Assembly (NCBI GenBank): GCA_001986395.2
Contig: MQVO02000002.1
Location: 372,001-436,000 of the forward strand
Source: Irpex lacteus
Taxonomy: Eukaryota > Basidiomycota > Agaricomycetes > Polyporales > Irpicaceae
DNA: 64,000 nucleotides
Direction of reading: 5' to 3'
How positions within the stretch are numbered: the first letter of the stretch is position 1; each line of letters starts with the position of its first letter. Positions 36,201-46,837 of this stretch are shown piece by piece. The position numbers and the translations under genes were made by a program. The notes under the pieces were generated by a model. It worked only from the letters and a program-made list of their open reading frames with translations, did no database searches and was not told the origin of the DNA.

Positions 36201-38689
36201 GGGATCGTGTATCCTGTATAGAGCGTCAAGAGGAGGATACTCATACCCGCGACAGTCTGCGCAGGCGCGGGTTGAGCAAAGGCAGCAGTGAGCGCACGGA
36301 ACCAGGCTTTCATCGTGACCGTCATGGCGAAGACAAACAGGAAGAATATGCTACACATCGACGTTCGGTTTCAGATGCGAGTGTTCTCTCGGGGATAGTA
36401 GGAGGAGGGAATTAGACTCACAAAAACTGCCCCGCACTCTCCTGCAACCCGACCAAAAAATACAAGAGGATACAAAAGATCGTCAACGTCGCAAACGTAA
36501 TGGGAATGTCCACCAAAGTGAGCGCGGCGCTCTCCGCAAAGGGGTGGTACATCGCCGCCTTGAATTGCCGGAGGACGATCGGGCGTTGGGAGAAGAGGGC
36601 CGGAATCTCGGCCATTGTTGTGAGTGCCGAGAACAGGATTGCGCTGGAAAGTTGTAGAGTCAGTGAGTGAGGGTTGGTTAGGAGAGAGGGGAATGAAGAG
36701 AAGTGAGAGGAGAAGGGAAGGAGAGGGAGGGAGGGAAGGAAAGACGTACAAGAAGAGCACACCACCCCGTGAGAAGAACGTCGAGGTGTCGTTCTTGAGC
36801 TGGAAGAAGATGGTCCCCATGATGATAGCTTGGATTAGGAAGGCCGCCATGTCGAGCACGACGGTCTCCCAGTGACCCTTGAGGATCTGCCACCTCCGGA
36901 CCATCAACGCACGCGCCTGCGAATTGTCTCGTCAGTCGACTGTTCTCGTTCCCGCCTAAGAGAAGAGACAAAGAAAGAAGAATATCACACACCTGCATAG
37001 GCAGACTGACAACATACGGACTTCCCCTCCTGACATGCTTCGCATGCTCCATCAACACACTCCGTCTATACTCGCTCTTCCTCTCCGCACTCTCCACATA
37101 CTCCCTCCTATAGCTCTCCATATCTTCCGCATTCTGCTTCGAGAGCGGGTGGTTCTTGAAGTACTCGGCGAATTCTACGGCTGTGCGCGGGACGAGGTGG
37201 GTAGGGGCGGGGGAGCGGGGGATGCGGCCGTTCGGGTCGGTCACTGCGTGCAGGGAAGGACATTAACGGAGGGGAGGAATGGAACATGACATCACACGAC
37301 TACGCACCAGCGACCAGGAAATCCGCGGTCGTCTGCCTATTCGCAGGCTCGTACCCCATCTCGATGAAATACTCCCTGGCCTTGTTGGCCGGTCCGAAGT
37401 ACGCCATGCGCCCCTCATAGATGACGCACACCTTGTCAAACAGCTCGTACAGACTCTCGCCTGCCTGGTAGATGGACACGATAGTCGTCATGCGCACGGC
37501 GTCGGTCGCGACGCGGAGGGACTGGATGAACTCGAGTGCCGTCGACGAGCTACATCACATGCGATCCGTCATCGAGTTAGCTTTTATTGAACGGTAGAGA
37601 GAAGAGGAAGAAGGGAGAGAAGAAACTCACTCGAGACCCCTCGTCGCCCCGTCCCACGCGCCCAACAAACACCTCGTCGCCATCACCTCCGCCAAACTGA
37701 CTCTCTTCTTCTGTCCTCCACTGACGCCCCTCACCCACGCATCCCCGACCTTCGTACCCGCCTGCGCCCTCAGCCCAAACACGCTCATCAACACATCCAC
37801 CACCAGCCTCTCAAAATCCCTCCTCGTGCGTCCATCGAAGCGATTACGCGGCGTCCGGGTTTTCGAGGCGAAACGGAGCGTCTCGGCGACGGTGAGCGTG
37901 GGGAAGTGGACGTCGTCTTCGGGGCAGTATTGGACGTCGCCGCGGTAGTGCTTTGTGATCTCGGCGGGCGTGAGCGAGGAGAAGCGGACGGAGTCGGGGG
38001 AGACGGTGTGGAATTCGGTGGTGTGGTTCGCGAGGGTTTTGAGTAGGGAGGTGCAGCCTGCGCCGGGGCGCCCGAGAACCACTGTGTGTGGGAAGTGTCA
38101 GCGGTTAGGAACATATGGAAGTACAGGAATACATAGGGGCACACAGGTGATTGGCGGCGGGTGCGATGCGAATGAATGAATGGGTGTGGAATAGATTGTG
38201 ATTAAGTAGAGGAATTTGACGTACAGAGCATTTCTCCGGGGCGCACGACGCCGTCGAAACCTTGTAGGATGGAGCGCACGGCTGGGTGGCGGATGTCTTC
38301 GATCGCATGCATGATGTTGCGGGGGTCGACCATGGAGCCCACGGTCGGCTGGTGCATGACGGTCGCGCCCAGTCCAGTAACCTGCAGGTCTTTAAAGTAC
38401 ACACCCAGTTCACGGTGAACTACATTTTCCGCCTTGTCTCGTCTATCATACATAATTAAAGTTAGATGTATGCGGTGACTGTGAGCAGAACTCACTGCTT
38501 CATGAGCTTGCGGAGGAACTTTTCCAGGTCGAAAGGACCTTCGGTGGTGATCCCTGCGAGAGTGAGCTCGGAGATGTCATCTGGAGTGAGATCGAGCTCG
38601 ACGTCTCCTGCGGTCGCCTGACTGTCTCTCGGGTGATCTCCAGGCTTCTCGGGATCGGTTGAGTGTGAATGCCTCTGGGTGTCTGCCAT
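33248..38689 (-). CDS. PDR-type ABC-G transporter (NBD-TMD-NBD-TMD)
   Basis: Plasma-membrane efflux pump of the pleiotropic drug resistance type, about 1,450 residues and normal length. Starts at the ATG at 38689 ([10 protein letters not shown]). NBD1 has the degenerate fungal PDR Walker [13 protein letters not shown] and signature [16 protein letters not shown]2 has [15 protein letters not shown], the atypical signature [15 protein letters not shown] and Walker [14 protein letters not shown]. Six-helix blocks follow each NBD. There are over a dozen introns. The last exon is easily missed: the donor GTGAGT at 33429 splices into frame at 33360, giving the typical ending [18 protein letters not shown] and a TAG at 33248-33250. 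Reading straight on gives a false end at 33255. Likely substrates are hydrophobic toxins or drugs; specificity cannot be read from sequence. Confidence 0.92.
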
Positions 38690-41334
38690 CGTCAACACAG
38701 CAGAAGAGGAGTTTGCTGTGTGCTAGAGAGGAATAAAACACCTCGCACCAGGGTGGTACGAGTTGAGTTGATGTAGATATTGATTCAGGTGGTAATTCAG
38801 GGGCGCGGTGGTTAGTACGGGTCGCCCAGGATTGTAGTAGATCAATGAGCCGTGTTCGCGATAGTTACCCCTCGCTCGACGTCGTGTGTAAGCCTGTGCT
38901 CGCTGTTGTTGGGAGCTGGGGGAAACTCGGGAGAGGGCGCATAATTGGTGGGTGTAATATAACAAGGCTCCTGTCGGTGTGCGATCGGCTTGGTGCTCGG
39001 AAGGGAGGACGCGTCAGATTGGCAGGCAGACGATCTTGGACGCACAGCAGCCTGTTTGAGCTGTCGACTCGGACTAATTCGCCGAGTCCCCTGGTCTCTC
39101 TCGTTCTGCATCCGCTTTTTGCATCCTGAAAAATATGCAAAAAAACCTTCTAGCCTCTCCTATAGCTAGCCATAGCAAGCATTCTTACTGCGAAGTTTTG
39201 TTTCTCTTCCGAGGAGTGCCTAGGCTGCCTCCTATGTATCGCACACAAGGACGCCGGAAGGCTGATGTGAGGGAGCTGACGCGAGTCCCGATCAGTGCCA
39301 GTCAGTGCCTCGTCGAGGGATCTCATGGAGTTACGCAAGATGAAATGACTCACCACCGAGCCATCACTACGCCATTCGAGACGTGCCCTTGCCATACAGT
39401 AACGCGTTTACGAGCAATCCTCGAACCTGCATGTGCATGCGTCATGATGAGGGTAACTTCCAAGATGCGATCCACCGGTACCGCATCATCCGAATTCCAT
39501 TCCAGCCAAATTCCACTGACATGTGTTATTCGCGTAGGTTGGTTCGAATCTTGATCATGACAAGCTTGACGAGTCGTCTTCTCGTTCTTCTACGTTTTCT
39601 GTGATTGATAGGAAGGATATCAAGTACGACAACATTGTCATCCAAGTACCTAGCGCTGAGTCTGAACGAGACACGGAAGATTCGCTACCATCACGTTCGC
39701 ATTGCAGAGGAAAGTAGTTGGGACCTCTCCCAACGGCCGTGATGAGCACCTGGAACTGGCTGCGATGATTGCTAGAATGCGGGTCTACTGAGGGACCATG
39801 GAGAGGTTGCGAGCGAAGGTACTACCCGCGAATGCGAAAACAGATCACTGGTACGGCCTGCGAGCTCAAATCGTAGGATGCGCAGCACCGGAGGTGTCAC
39901 TGCAAATGGGTACGTCTCAGGCACTCTGGGTTTCATTTTGGCCGACTATATGCGGGTCGAGGGGGGACTTCGAGCTGGCGGGATCGATTCTCTCCGAGGG
40001 GAGTTAAGACTATGCCCGGCAGACGACTGGCTCGCCTCCTGGACAGAGACGGCTCGATACTGACGAGCAGATGGTCCGGGGTTTAATGACCTAGCTTGTA
40101 TGCGCTTGACTTCGTTGTCTCTTCGCTCTTCGCTCTTGCTCACCCAAGAACACCTCGGGAGGCTATCTAAGCCACTTATGGGAGCTCATAGGACGACGAC
40201 GGGGAAGGGGGGTTCAAGGATGGTTGAAAATGACAATGGGCACGCTAACATGGTGGTAGGTACTGTTCAACAGATGTATCTGGGCAGGATGCGTTGATGT
40301 GTTTTCTAATTGAGATTTACTTTGTGTAGGTGCGCAACAATACAGTGCTTCTATCCAATGTAAGTACTGTGCTCAATAGATGCGCGGCGAGTATGTCAAT
40401 CAACTGGTGTTCCCGGAACTAGTATTCGATGCTCTGGCTCACACACAGCTCATATCTCCACGTATGCATGTTTTAGGGTGCGCACTTATATCATCCTCAT
40501 TTCGCAGCCTGAGGTGCAATCGCTCAACGCCTCCATTTCCCTACACAGCCTCTCCGTTCATCCGTGGTACTTTCTGGAATGCATGACTTTCAGAACCGTA
40601 CATCCCACTTACTAGGCTGTGGAAACACATGCTGTGACGTAGGTAAGGTCTAGTCCTTCATCTCCATGACTATCACGTACTGGGTTCTGGCTTCGCCAAG
40701 TCATAACGGCTGGGTGAAGCATCCGAAATGAAAGCCGTCTTATTACAAACATTGTCATGAGTTGTTCAGTACAGCCACTATGTTTTCTGCAAGACACTAA
40801 GGCATAACCATAACGGCCATTTCCCAAAGTTCGCTGTCACAGCCTTAAAACGACCGTCCTGGTGCGTCCATTACTATCTGATGTTCTGTGTGGCGCTAAA
40901 TTCCCAGAAAGGTGAACGATTCAGAAGATTGAAACCCAACCGTGGTAGCTCGGGAAGCACTCACCGACTAAGGTACGAGGTATATAGAGGCTGGTTCACG
41001 AGCCTATCGCCGACCTGTGATCTACATATTGTGACAACAGTATCAACTTGGTTCTTTGCTTTCGGAACAGATATCGATCGACATATCTTGTGGTATCGGT
41101 GAGTATTCTCCTGCCCCTCGACACGTGTTGATACGCTACAGCTTCTTTGCATTGCCTACGTCTGCTGAACCTTGATATGCTTGACAAGCCAGACAGGCGT
41201 ATTGGGCCCACAGACATGCATGATTTCCGAATGGATGATAGATCCTGATTAAGGCGTTCGTACACGCAGACCACCATACCCCCCTCCGTCACCTACATAC
41301 CCGAGCACCTTTTCACTCCCATAACTACCCTGTA
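38690..41334. other. 2.6 kb without a recognisable gene
   Basis: All frames here are short, and none joins to another through convincing splice sites. I found no terminal repeats, tRNA or homology to the window's other genes. A GGTATATAGAGG box at 40978-40989 could belong to the promoter of the gene starting at 41335. Confidence 0.4.
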
Positions 41335-41514
41335 ATGGGTGAAGCCGCAAAGGTGTACGCCGAGGAGCTCCATAAGCTTGCATATGGGCATCCACTCTGG
41401 TGGCCTGAACATACGAAAGGGCCAGGTGGGTACGAGCGACCGATCGAAATCGGGGATGTGGGTTATATCGATACGGATGGCGCTTTCCACCCGCTGTTCA
41501 ATATCGCCCACGAG

Positions 41515-41519
41515 AGAGA
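41515..41519. repeat. Target-site duplication, left copy (AGAGA)
   Basis: Matches 43265-43269 on the far side of the element; 5 bases is a usual size for copia-type integrases. Confidence 0.85.
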
Positions 41520-41697
41520 TGTCAGGATATGGTGAATATTGGATGCGGATGCACGTCTGTCGGTCGCTCCGGGAGGTGTTCGGGGGTCTGGTTTCCGGGG
41601 TCTTCGTCGTCCTGTAGCACTCGTCGTCGTCGTGTATTTACCTCTTCGTCCGTTCCGTCTGGGCAATTCGACCGTTAATACTCGCATAACCGTGAAA
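41520..41697 (+). repeat. 5' LTR
   Basis: 178 bases, identical to 43087-43264. Begins TGTCAGGATATGG and ends CCGTGAAA. It contains a CGTCGTCGTCGT run, and no obvious TATA box. Confidence 0.93.
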
Positions 41698-41723
41698 GGT
41701 TATGAGCCCCGCGCTCGCCTGAC
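41698..41723 (+). other. Primer-binding site, half-tRNA-Met type
   Basis: Starts at the first base after the 5' LTR. Its reverse complement contains AGCGCGGGGCTCATAACC, which resembles the D-arm to anticodon-loop part of an initiator tRNA-Met (anticodon CAU). Copia-like elements are known to prime from a 5' half of that tRNA, cut in the anticodon loop. The match is to the remembered general tRNA sequence, not to this genome's own. Confidence 0.65.
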
Positions 41724-41832
41724 CAATTCAGTGTTCTCTCTCTCTACATCTCAGCTCTATTCAATTCTCTGATCTGCTCAGATCAAACTTCCACTTCTTT
41801 TCACACACAACCTCCTTCTCTCACATCTCATC

Positions 41833-42984
41833 ATGGCGCCCTCATTCTACGAACTTCTCAAGTCATTCGACAAGGATCTCAAGTTCGATGGCTCAAACTG
41901 GCATGTGTACCGTATGGAGATGCAGATGACGTTTGGTGCAGACAAGGAGTTGTGGGGGATTCTCAAAGGCACGTCTACCTGTCCCAGCCCCAATCCTGAA
42001 AGCTCTACCACCACTGCTCGCATCGCTGCATGGCAGGAGAAGGACACCGAGGCTAAGAGGGCCATCTACAAGACCATCTCCTCCGCCATCATCCGTTCTG
42101 CTCACGTGAAGGCCGACTCTACCTCCGCTGAGTGCTGGGCAAGCCTCACCAAGGAGTACCAGAAGGACTCTCGTTCGACTCGTTTCGAGTTGAAGAGGCG
42201 TCTCTTCAATCCTGTCCACGACACTACCCAGCCCATCTCCACCTACCTCGAGAGCATCGTCAACGCCAGCGAGCACCTTGCTGCTATTGGCCACAAGCCC
42301 TCCAGCACCGAGGTTGTCGACTCCATCATCATGCACCTCGACCCGTCTTGGAATCTCATCAAGACTATCCTGGTCTCTCAGTCCGACGACCCTACCCTCG
42401 ATCAGCTGAAGAGCACTCTGCTCGAGCATGAGGGCCAGATGCAGATTCGCCGTGCCGAAGAAGACAACAGGAGTGACGGTGGTGTTGCGCTCTATTCAAG
42501 TCGTCGCAAGGGCAGTGGGAGAGATCATGGTTCAAAGCATGGTAAAGGCAAGCCCACTCGTCGTGAGGCTGACTCCGATGGCTCTTTGTCTGGTTCTGGC
42601 AAGGACTCTGACTCCAGCCAGAAGAAGAAGTTCTCCTGGTTGAAGCCCAAGTCGGACAAGGATTGCCATCGCTGTGGCCTCCCTGGCCATATCGCCCGTG
42701 TCTGCATGTATGACATGCCACGTTACGTCAAGGACAAGATTCGCTCCGACCGCGCCTTCTACTCTGCCACTGGCCACTCTTCCGACTTCGACTCTGCCCT
42801 CCATTCCCACACCGTCTTTTCACATGGACACTCCGGCGTCTACCCTGTCCCCGATTCAGATCCCGGCTCGGATTCGGACAACTCATATGATTCCATGCTC
42901 GACTATCCCGATGCAAAGGCATACAAGGCTCACATCAAGGAGAAGACCGAACATCGAGCTTTGGCCGCTCGCATTTTCGCTTGA
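41833..42984 (+). CDS. Gag polyprotein of the gag-only LTR element
   Basis: 383 residues, one intact exon from the ATG at 41833 to a TGA at 42982-42984. Residues about 15-215 form a helical UBN2/Retrotran-gag type capsid domain (start LKFDGSNWHVYRMEMQ; later WASLTKEYQKDSRSTRFELK and LDPSWNLIKTILVSQ), as in Ty1/copia elements. A basic Lys/Arg-rich linker follows, then a zinc knuckle CHRCGLPGHIARVC of the CX2CX4HX4C form near residue 280, which would bind RNA. The C-terminal 90 residues are acidic and Ser/Asp-rich. The frame has no damage, so the product could still form particles that package element RNA. No protease motif follows and the frame closes before the 3' LTR. Confidence 0.9.
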   Translation: MAPSFYELLKSFDKDLKFDGSNWHVYRMEMQMTFGADKELWGILKGTSTCPSPNPESSTTTARIAAWQEKDTEAKRAIYKTISSAIIRSAHVKADSTSAECWASLTKEYQKDSRSTRFELKRRLFNPVHDTTQPISTYLESIVNASEHLAAIGHKPSSTEVVDSIIMHLDPSWNLIKTILVSQSDDPTLDQLKSTLLEHEGQMQIRRAEEDNRSDGGVALYSSRRKGSGRDHGSKHGKGKPTRREADSDGSLSGSGKDSDSSQKKKFSWLKPKSDKDCHRCGLPGHIARVCMYDMPRYVKDKIRSDRAFYSATGHSSDFDSALHSHTVFSHGHSGVYPVPDSDPGSDSDNSYDSMLDYPDAKAYKAHIKEKTEHRALAARIFA

Positions 42985-43078
42985 TGGGGTCAGTGGGAGG
43001 TTTATTTTATTTATTGGTTCAGTGGGAGGTATATACGTCATTTCATTCATCATTGCTCCCTCCTTTCGTGTACCCGCA

Positions 43079-43086
43079 AGTGGGAG
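43079..43086 (+). other. Polypurine tract next to the 3' LTR
   Basis: AGTGGGAG abuts the 3' LTR, where plus-strand priming is expected. The same octamer also occurs at 42992-42999 and 43021-43028. Confidence 0.6.
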
Positions 43087-43264
43087 TGTCAGGATATGGT
43101 GAATATTGGATGCGGATGCACGTCTGTCGGTCGCTCCGGGAGGTGTTCGGGGGTCTGGTTTCCGGGGTCTTCGTCGTCCTGTAGCACTCGTCGTCGTCGT
43201 GTATTTACCTCTTCGTCCGTTCCGTCTGGGCAATTCGACCGTTAATACTCGCATAACCGTGAAA
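43087..43264 (+). repeat. 3' LTR
   Basis: 178 bases, identical to the 5' LTR at 41520-41697. Confidence 0.93.
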
Positions 43265-43269
43265 AGAGA
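43265..43269. repeat. Target-site duplication, right copy (AGAGA)
   Basis: Second copy of 41515-41519. The host reading frame resumes directly after it. Confidence 0.85.
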
Positions 43270-44598
43270 GCACGAGCTCAATGCAGGCAAAACTCCCCCC
43301 AACTTCACACCCGCGATAAGCAAACTTGACGAGCTAATCGAAACAAAGACCTCTTTCCTTCAACCTGGCCCCCAATCTAGCTCCAGCATCAAACGCCACC
43401 AAAGCTGGACAGAAATCGCAGGGTATGCAATATTATTGCGATTCTTGCGCTCGCTCCGGCAAACTAATCCAATAGCAATTTAGACATGATCTCGTCTCCG
43501 GCAGCGGAGTAGAATTATCTTATCGATTTGAATGCAGCAAGAAGCAGGGAGCTATTCTGATGCTCTGGGACGATGCGACGAAGACCGAACTCCGGTTACA
43601 ACAGACGCACTTCATGAAATATATGAAGACCCATCATGAGAGTTGGTATCGGTTTGCGTACGAGACGCTGGGTATCAACTGCGAGCGAGAGGACATCATT
43701 CTTGTCTGCGGTTTCATCAAAACCTCATGCTGGACAGTGGCAGCGCTTGCGGGCGAGAGCGATCATACCCGCGAAGTCATGTTAAACGGGCAGCTCGGTC
43801 CCCTGTTCAATGTCGGTGCCGGCTATGCGTCTCGCAGAGGACAGCTCTCCTCGATCCAACAACGAAGCGGACCGACCACCCGTATGAGCATCTCCGAGAC
43901 AATGGCCCGTGCACACTGGCAGACTCTGCTGGGTCCAACATGTACAACGTCCCGCGATGCCCTTGCACCGGCCCCGGCCCATGATTCATCATCCCGAGAT
44001 CAATGCGTTTTTCTCAACTACTATAAAATCAAGTACAACAGCCGATTTCTCAGAAAAATAGTTGCTGCTGCGGGGCCTTCCGACTTTCCTGACCCGGATG
44101 GCTCGATAGACCATGAGGTCCCGGGTTTACTTGTCGAGCTATCACCATCGGGCGATGATGTCCAGCTACAAACAGAAACATTTCTCGCCAAAGTACGTAT
44201 ACGTCTTAATATCCTACGTTCGAACGAAGAAGACCTAACACGACTCGAATCTAGCCCCTCACCCCGATAGATATGATCTTGGACTACATTTTGGAGGTAC
44301 GTCATCAACAGGCGAACAGAGGACGAGTCGTCTAAGATGGTGTTTAGTGTTCAGATGCCCTCGTAGCCATAGCAAGCTACAACGATCTAGAGAACTTCGA
44401 GCTGGTATGCACGCACATTGGTGTCTTGCAACAACATTCTCATACTCTACAGGACGACCAATGGCCGACGAGTTTTCCTGGAATACTGCGGTCTTTCTCA
44501 CCTAAGATATTCGTTGACGACTGCGGTGAGTAAAAAAACATTCTACGTAGTGTGAGTGCTGACTTGTTCAACGATGGTGTACAGTCGGGACGCTGTCG

Positions 44599-46057
44599 AT
44601 GTCTCCGAGCATGGCATTGCCTATCCTTCCACCGGAAATACTGTGCCTCGTCGTTCGGTATCTGGTTGATGACATTGCGATCCTGAAGAACTGCTCTCTT
44701 GTTTGCCGCTCATGGTACGAACTCTGCGGGCCACACCTCTTCAGCACCCTGCGACCCCTTTGCGGTAGCCTGAGTTCAGACCCTGCGCACTGCCTACAGG
44801 CGTTCAGTTCATTCATAACCAACTCGGAAAGCACTCCTTACTTCTGTCGATGGGTGCATAGGTTGTGCCTCATGGGTCATGAACAAAGCAACTCGAGGGC
44901 GGTCGTCTCGGCTCGTATTCTCTCGGCTATCCTCGCAACGTTACCCAATATACGCATTCTTGAACTGGCGTGTGTAGACATTTTCAACTATGCATCCGAT
45001 GCCAGTGTTGTTGAGCCCAAAACACTCCAACTTCCACCAGTGGAGCTCGATACGCTATCCATGGACCATGTTCGCTTCGGAGGACACTTTTCGAGCCAAT
45101 TATCATCTATATTGGGATTATTCTCGTCCCTTCGGATGCTTCGCATACGTAATCCGACGGCCATCAACACTAGTTCTCACAAGGATTCAACGCTACTTCG
45201 TCAAGAATACTTACGGGTAGAAGAGCTGTTATTAGAAGCATATCCTCCAACGAAGGTTGATATGGCTTTAACCGTCGATCAGGCCATAAATACATCGCTC
45301 GAGATACTCTCTTTTGGTTCACTGCGATCCATAGAGACCCAATGTCATACTGTCGATGAACTGCAAGCTCTAGGCAAGCTCATCCGAAACGTGCATGAAA
45401 CCTTGCACGATGTCTTCCTGGATCTTTCTCACATTGTTGGCATTTTAGACGGTTGGTCCTACATCCGCTAATCAACTTAAGTTAGCTGAAAATTATTATG
45501 TCCGTACAGATTACCATGATATTGCAGAAATACTAGATCTAGATATATGCGATAGCCTTCAAAAGCTGTGCATAAATGCCTTCCCAGACCCCACTGAGAG
45601 TTCTGCGCCAAGTCAGTGGAAACGCGCAAGTGAGCTTCTCATAGAGGTGATATCCATGGCTCCCCGATCAATAACATCGATAACCATTCCTCTACTGTCG
45701 CACAATGTTCCGGACCGCGATATTATCTGCTGGGAGGCTCTAGATCGTCTGGAAAAGGGCTCCGGATGGGAGAGGTTTGGCAATCTCTCCGAGTTGATAA
45801 TTGCTTTCACGCCAAACTGCGGTTGTGCTCAACTCAGCGAGTATTATGTCTCCTCTAAGTTGCCCGACTTGGCTAGTAGGGGTGTGTTGAAATTCATTAG
45901 CACAGTGAGTACTGATTATAATGCTTCATTCAAACGACGAATAGCTGATCAAAGTCGTAACAGGGTGTTTTCGCAGGACAGCCAGATGAAAATCTCCCGG
46001 TTCAGAGTTATGATCGAGATGACCGTCTACCTTTCCATGCATGGCAGAGACACATAG
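44599..46057 (+). CDS. F-box protein with leucine-rich-repeat-like body
   Basis: Probable substrate adaptor of an SCF ubiquitin ligase. The ATG at 44599 precedes a clear F-box (LPILPPEILCLVVRYLVDD, then CSLVCRSWYELCGPHLFSTL). The body (LPNIRILELACVD, SSLRMLRIRNP, LEILSFGSLRSI) looks like irregular leucine-rich repeats, as in many Agaricomycete F-box genes. An intron near 45451-45510 is needed. Past KLPDLASRGVLKFIST the end is unclear. Reading on gives a stop at 46055-46057, the end used here. Splicing the GTGAGT intron at 45907 instead would keep a frame open into the next gene. It lies 65 bases after the disrupted gene, on the same strand. Confidence 0.6.
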
Positions 46058-46132
46058 CAGTGCGTCAATACTCTCGCTTATGCATGGTTCCGATTCTGAC
46101 ATTACTCACTATAGGCCGGGAGGCATATCCTC

Positions 46133-46742
46133 ATGAATTATGCCAATCAGCATCTCACGATCCGAAACGGAAGAATCCAAATTATACCGCAAGGAGTGTT
46201 TCCTGCGTCACAAACATATACGCCGCTCCCTAACGTACAATTCACGGTTAGCGGAGCTCTTGGTACTAGACTTGTTGACGCTCTCAATCCCGCTTTCCAT
46301 GGACTCTGTGACGCCGGAGTCGTTCCACACATGACAAAGGACGCGAAGAAGTTTATATTACGTCTAAAAGTAAGATATATTCCACCATGCCGCTCGTATC
46401 TGACCTTCTTTGTCCATGCAGTGGCCTGGATATCCAGCATGGAGCGAGGTTATTCACGCTTACGACCATACGTACATGGCCAATCCTAACACGTTGAAGG
46501 AAGTAGCGCAATTCGCTGCGCAGAAGATACAGATGTTCTGTCAAGTAAGTCCGTGCCTGAGTTTATATGTGTTTCAGTCACTGAATTCTTGTTATGGTCA
46601 GGAACTACGCAATCAGCCCTACGATGTGTCTTCTGGCGGAGACGGCTGGCAGATTGAGCGGCACCCTTTGGAAACACTTGTGCTTTTGGAATTAAGGCAC
46701 GTTTCTCAGGGTAGCTGGCAGCCTGTTCTCGCTTGTTTATGA
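46133..46742 (+). CDS. Agaricomycete-specific hypothetical protein ending in HVSQGSWQP
   Basis: No function known. The pattern NGRIQIIP... YTPLPNVQF... LVDALNPAFHGL... LKWPGYPAWSEVI... LVLLELRHVSQGSWQPVL fits a lineage-specific family I remember from mushroom genomes. Two introns (near 46370-46422 and 46544-46601) join three exons; TGA is at 46740-46742. The ATG at 46133 is the first usable one, but the protein then looks short at the N terminus. Bases 46061-46114 could be an intron (GTGCGT ... CTATAG) that joins this frame to the F-box gene upstream. The true start may therefore lie in what is now called the F-box 3' end, or the two may be one fused gene. Confidence 0.5.
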
Positions 46743-46837
46743 AGAGTGGCGCTACGACAACTTGAATGCATGAATGTACATCTTTTTCTTCTTCGATTTT
46801 GGTAAATTTACATCTACACTGTGCATCTACCGAAGAC

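Larger units (their letters stand above)
41520..43264 (+). mobile_element. Gag-only LTR retrotransposon (TR-GAG-like, Ty1/copia-type), 1,745 bases
   Basis: Two identical 178-base LTRs (41520-41697 and 43087-43264) bracket one gag gene. The flanks carry a 5-base target duplication AGAGA (41515-41519 and 43265-43269). A primer-binding site follows the left LTR directly and a purine tract precedes the right LTR. There is no protease, integrase, reverse transcriptase or RNase H, and no room for them, so the element must use enzymes from an autonomous relative. LTRs start with TG but end in GAAA rather than CA; the target duplication fixes this end. No base difference between the LTRs means a very young insertion. 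Confidence 0.93.
41335..44533 (+). pseudogene. Agaricomycete-specific hypothetical gene split by an LTR element
   Basis: Function unknown. The N terminus (YGHPLWWPEHTKGPGG, then IEIGDVGYIDTDGAFHPLFN) and the part after the element (ECSKKQGAILMLWDDATK, ESWYRFAYETLGI, ILVCGFIKTSCWTVAAL) match the pattern of a family I remember as widespread in Agaricomycetes. The ATG is at 41335. The first exon is broken after 41519 by the element at 41520-43264. Dropping the element and one AGAGA copy rejoins codon 62 in frame, and the exon continues to a GTATGC donor near 43423. Later introns (near 44191, 44300 and 44405) lead to a TAA at 44531-44533. In this copy, translation enters the LTR and stops four codons on (VRIW then TGA), so the product would be only about 66 residues. 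The rest of the frame shows no decay, which fits very recent loss. Confidence 0.8.

Noticed and set aside
39530..39560. GGTTCGAATCT, resembling a tRNA B box
   Set aside because: No A box at the right distance and no cloverleaf can be drawn around it.
41893..42429. 178-residue reverse-strand open frame inside gag
   Set aside because: Exactly opposite a well-supported gag and biased like an antisense shadow, with no motif of its own.
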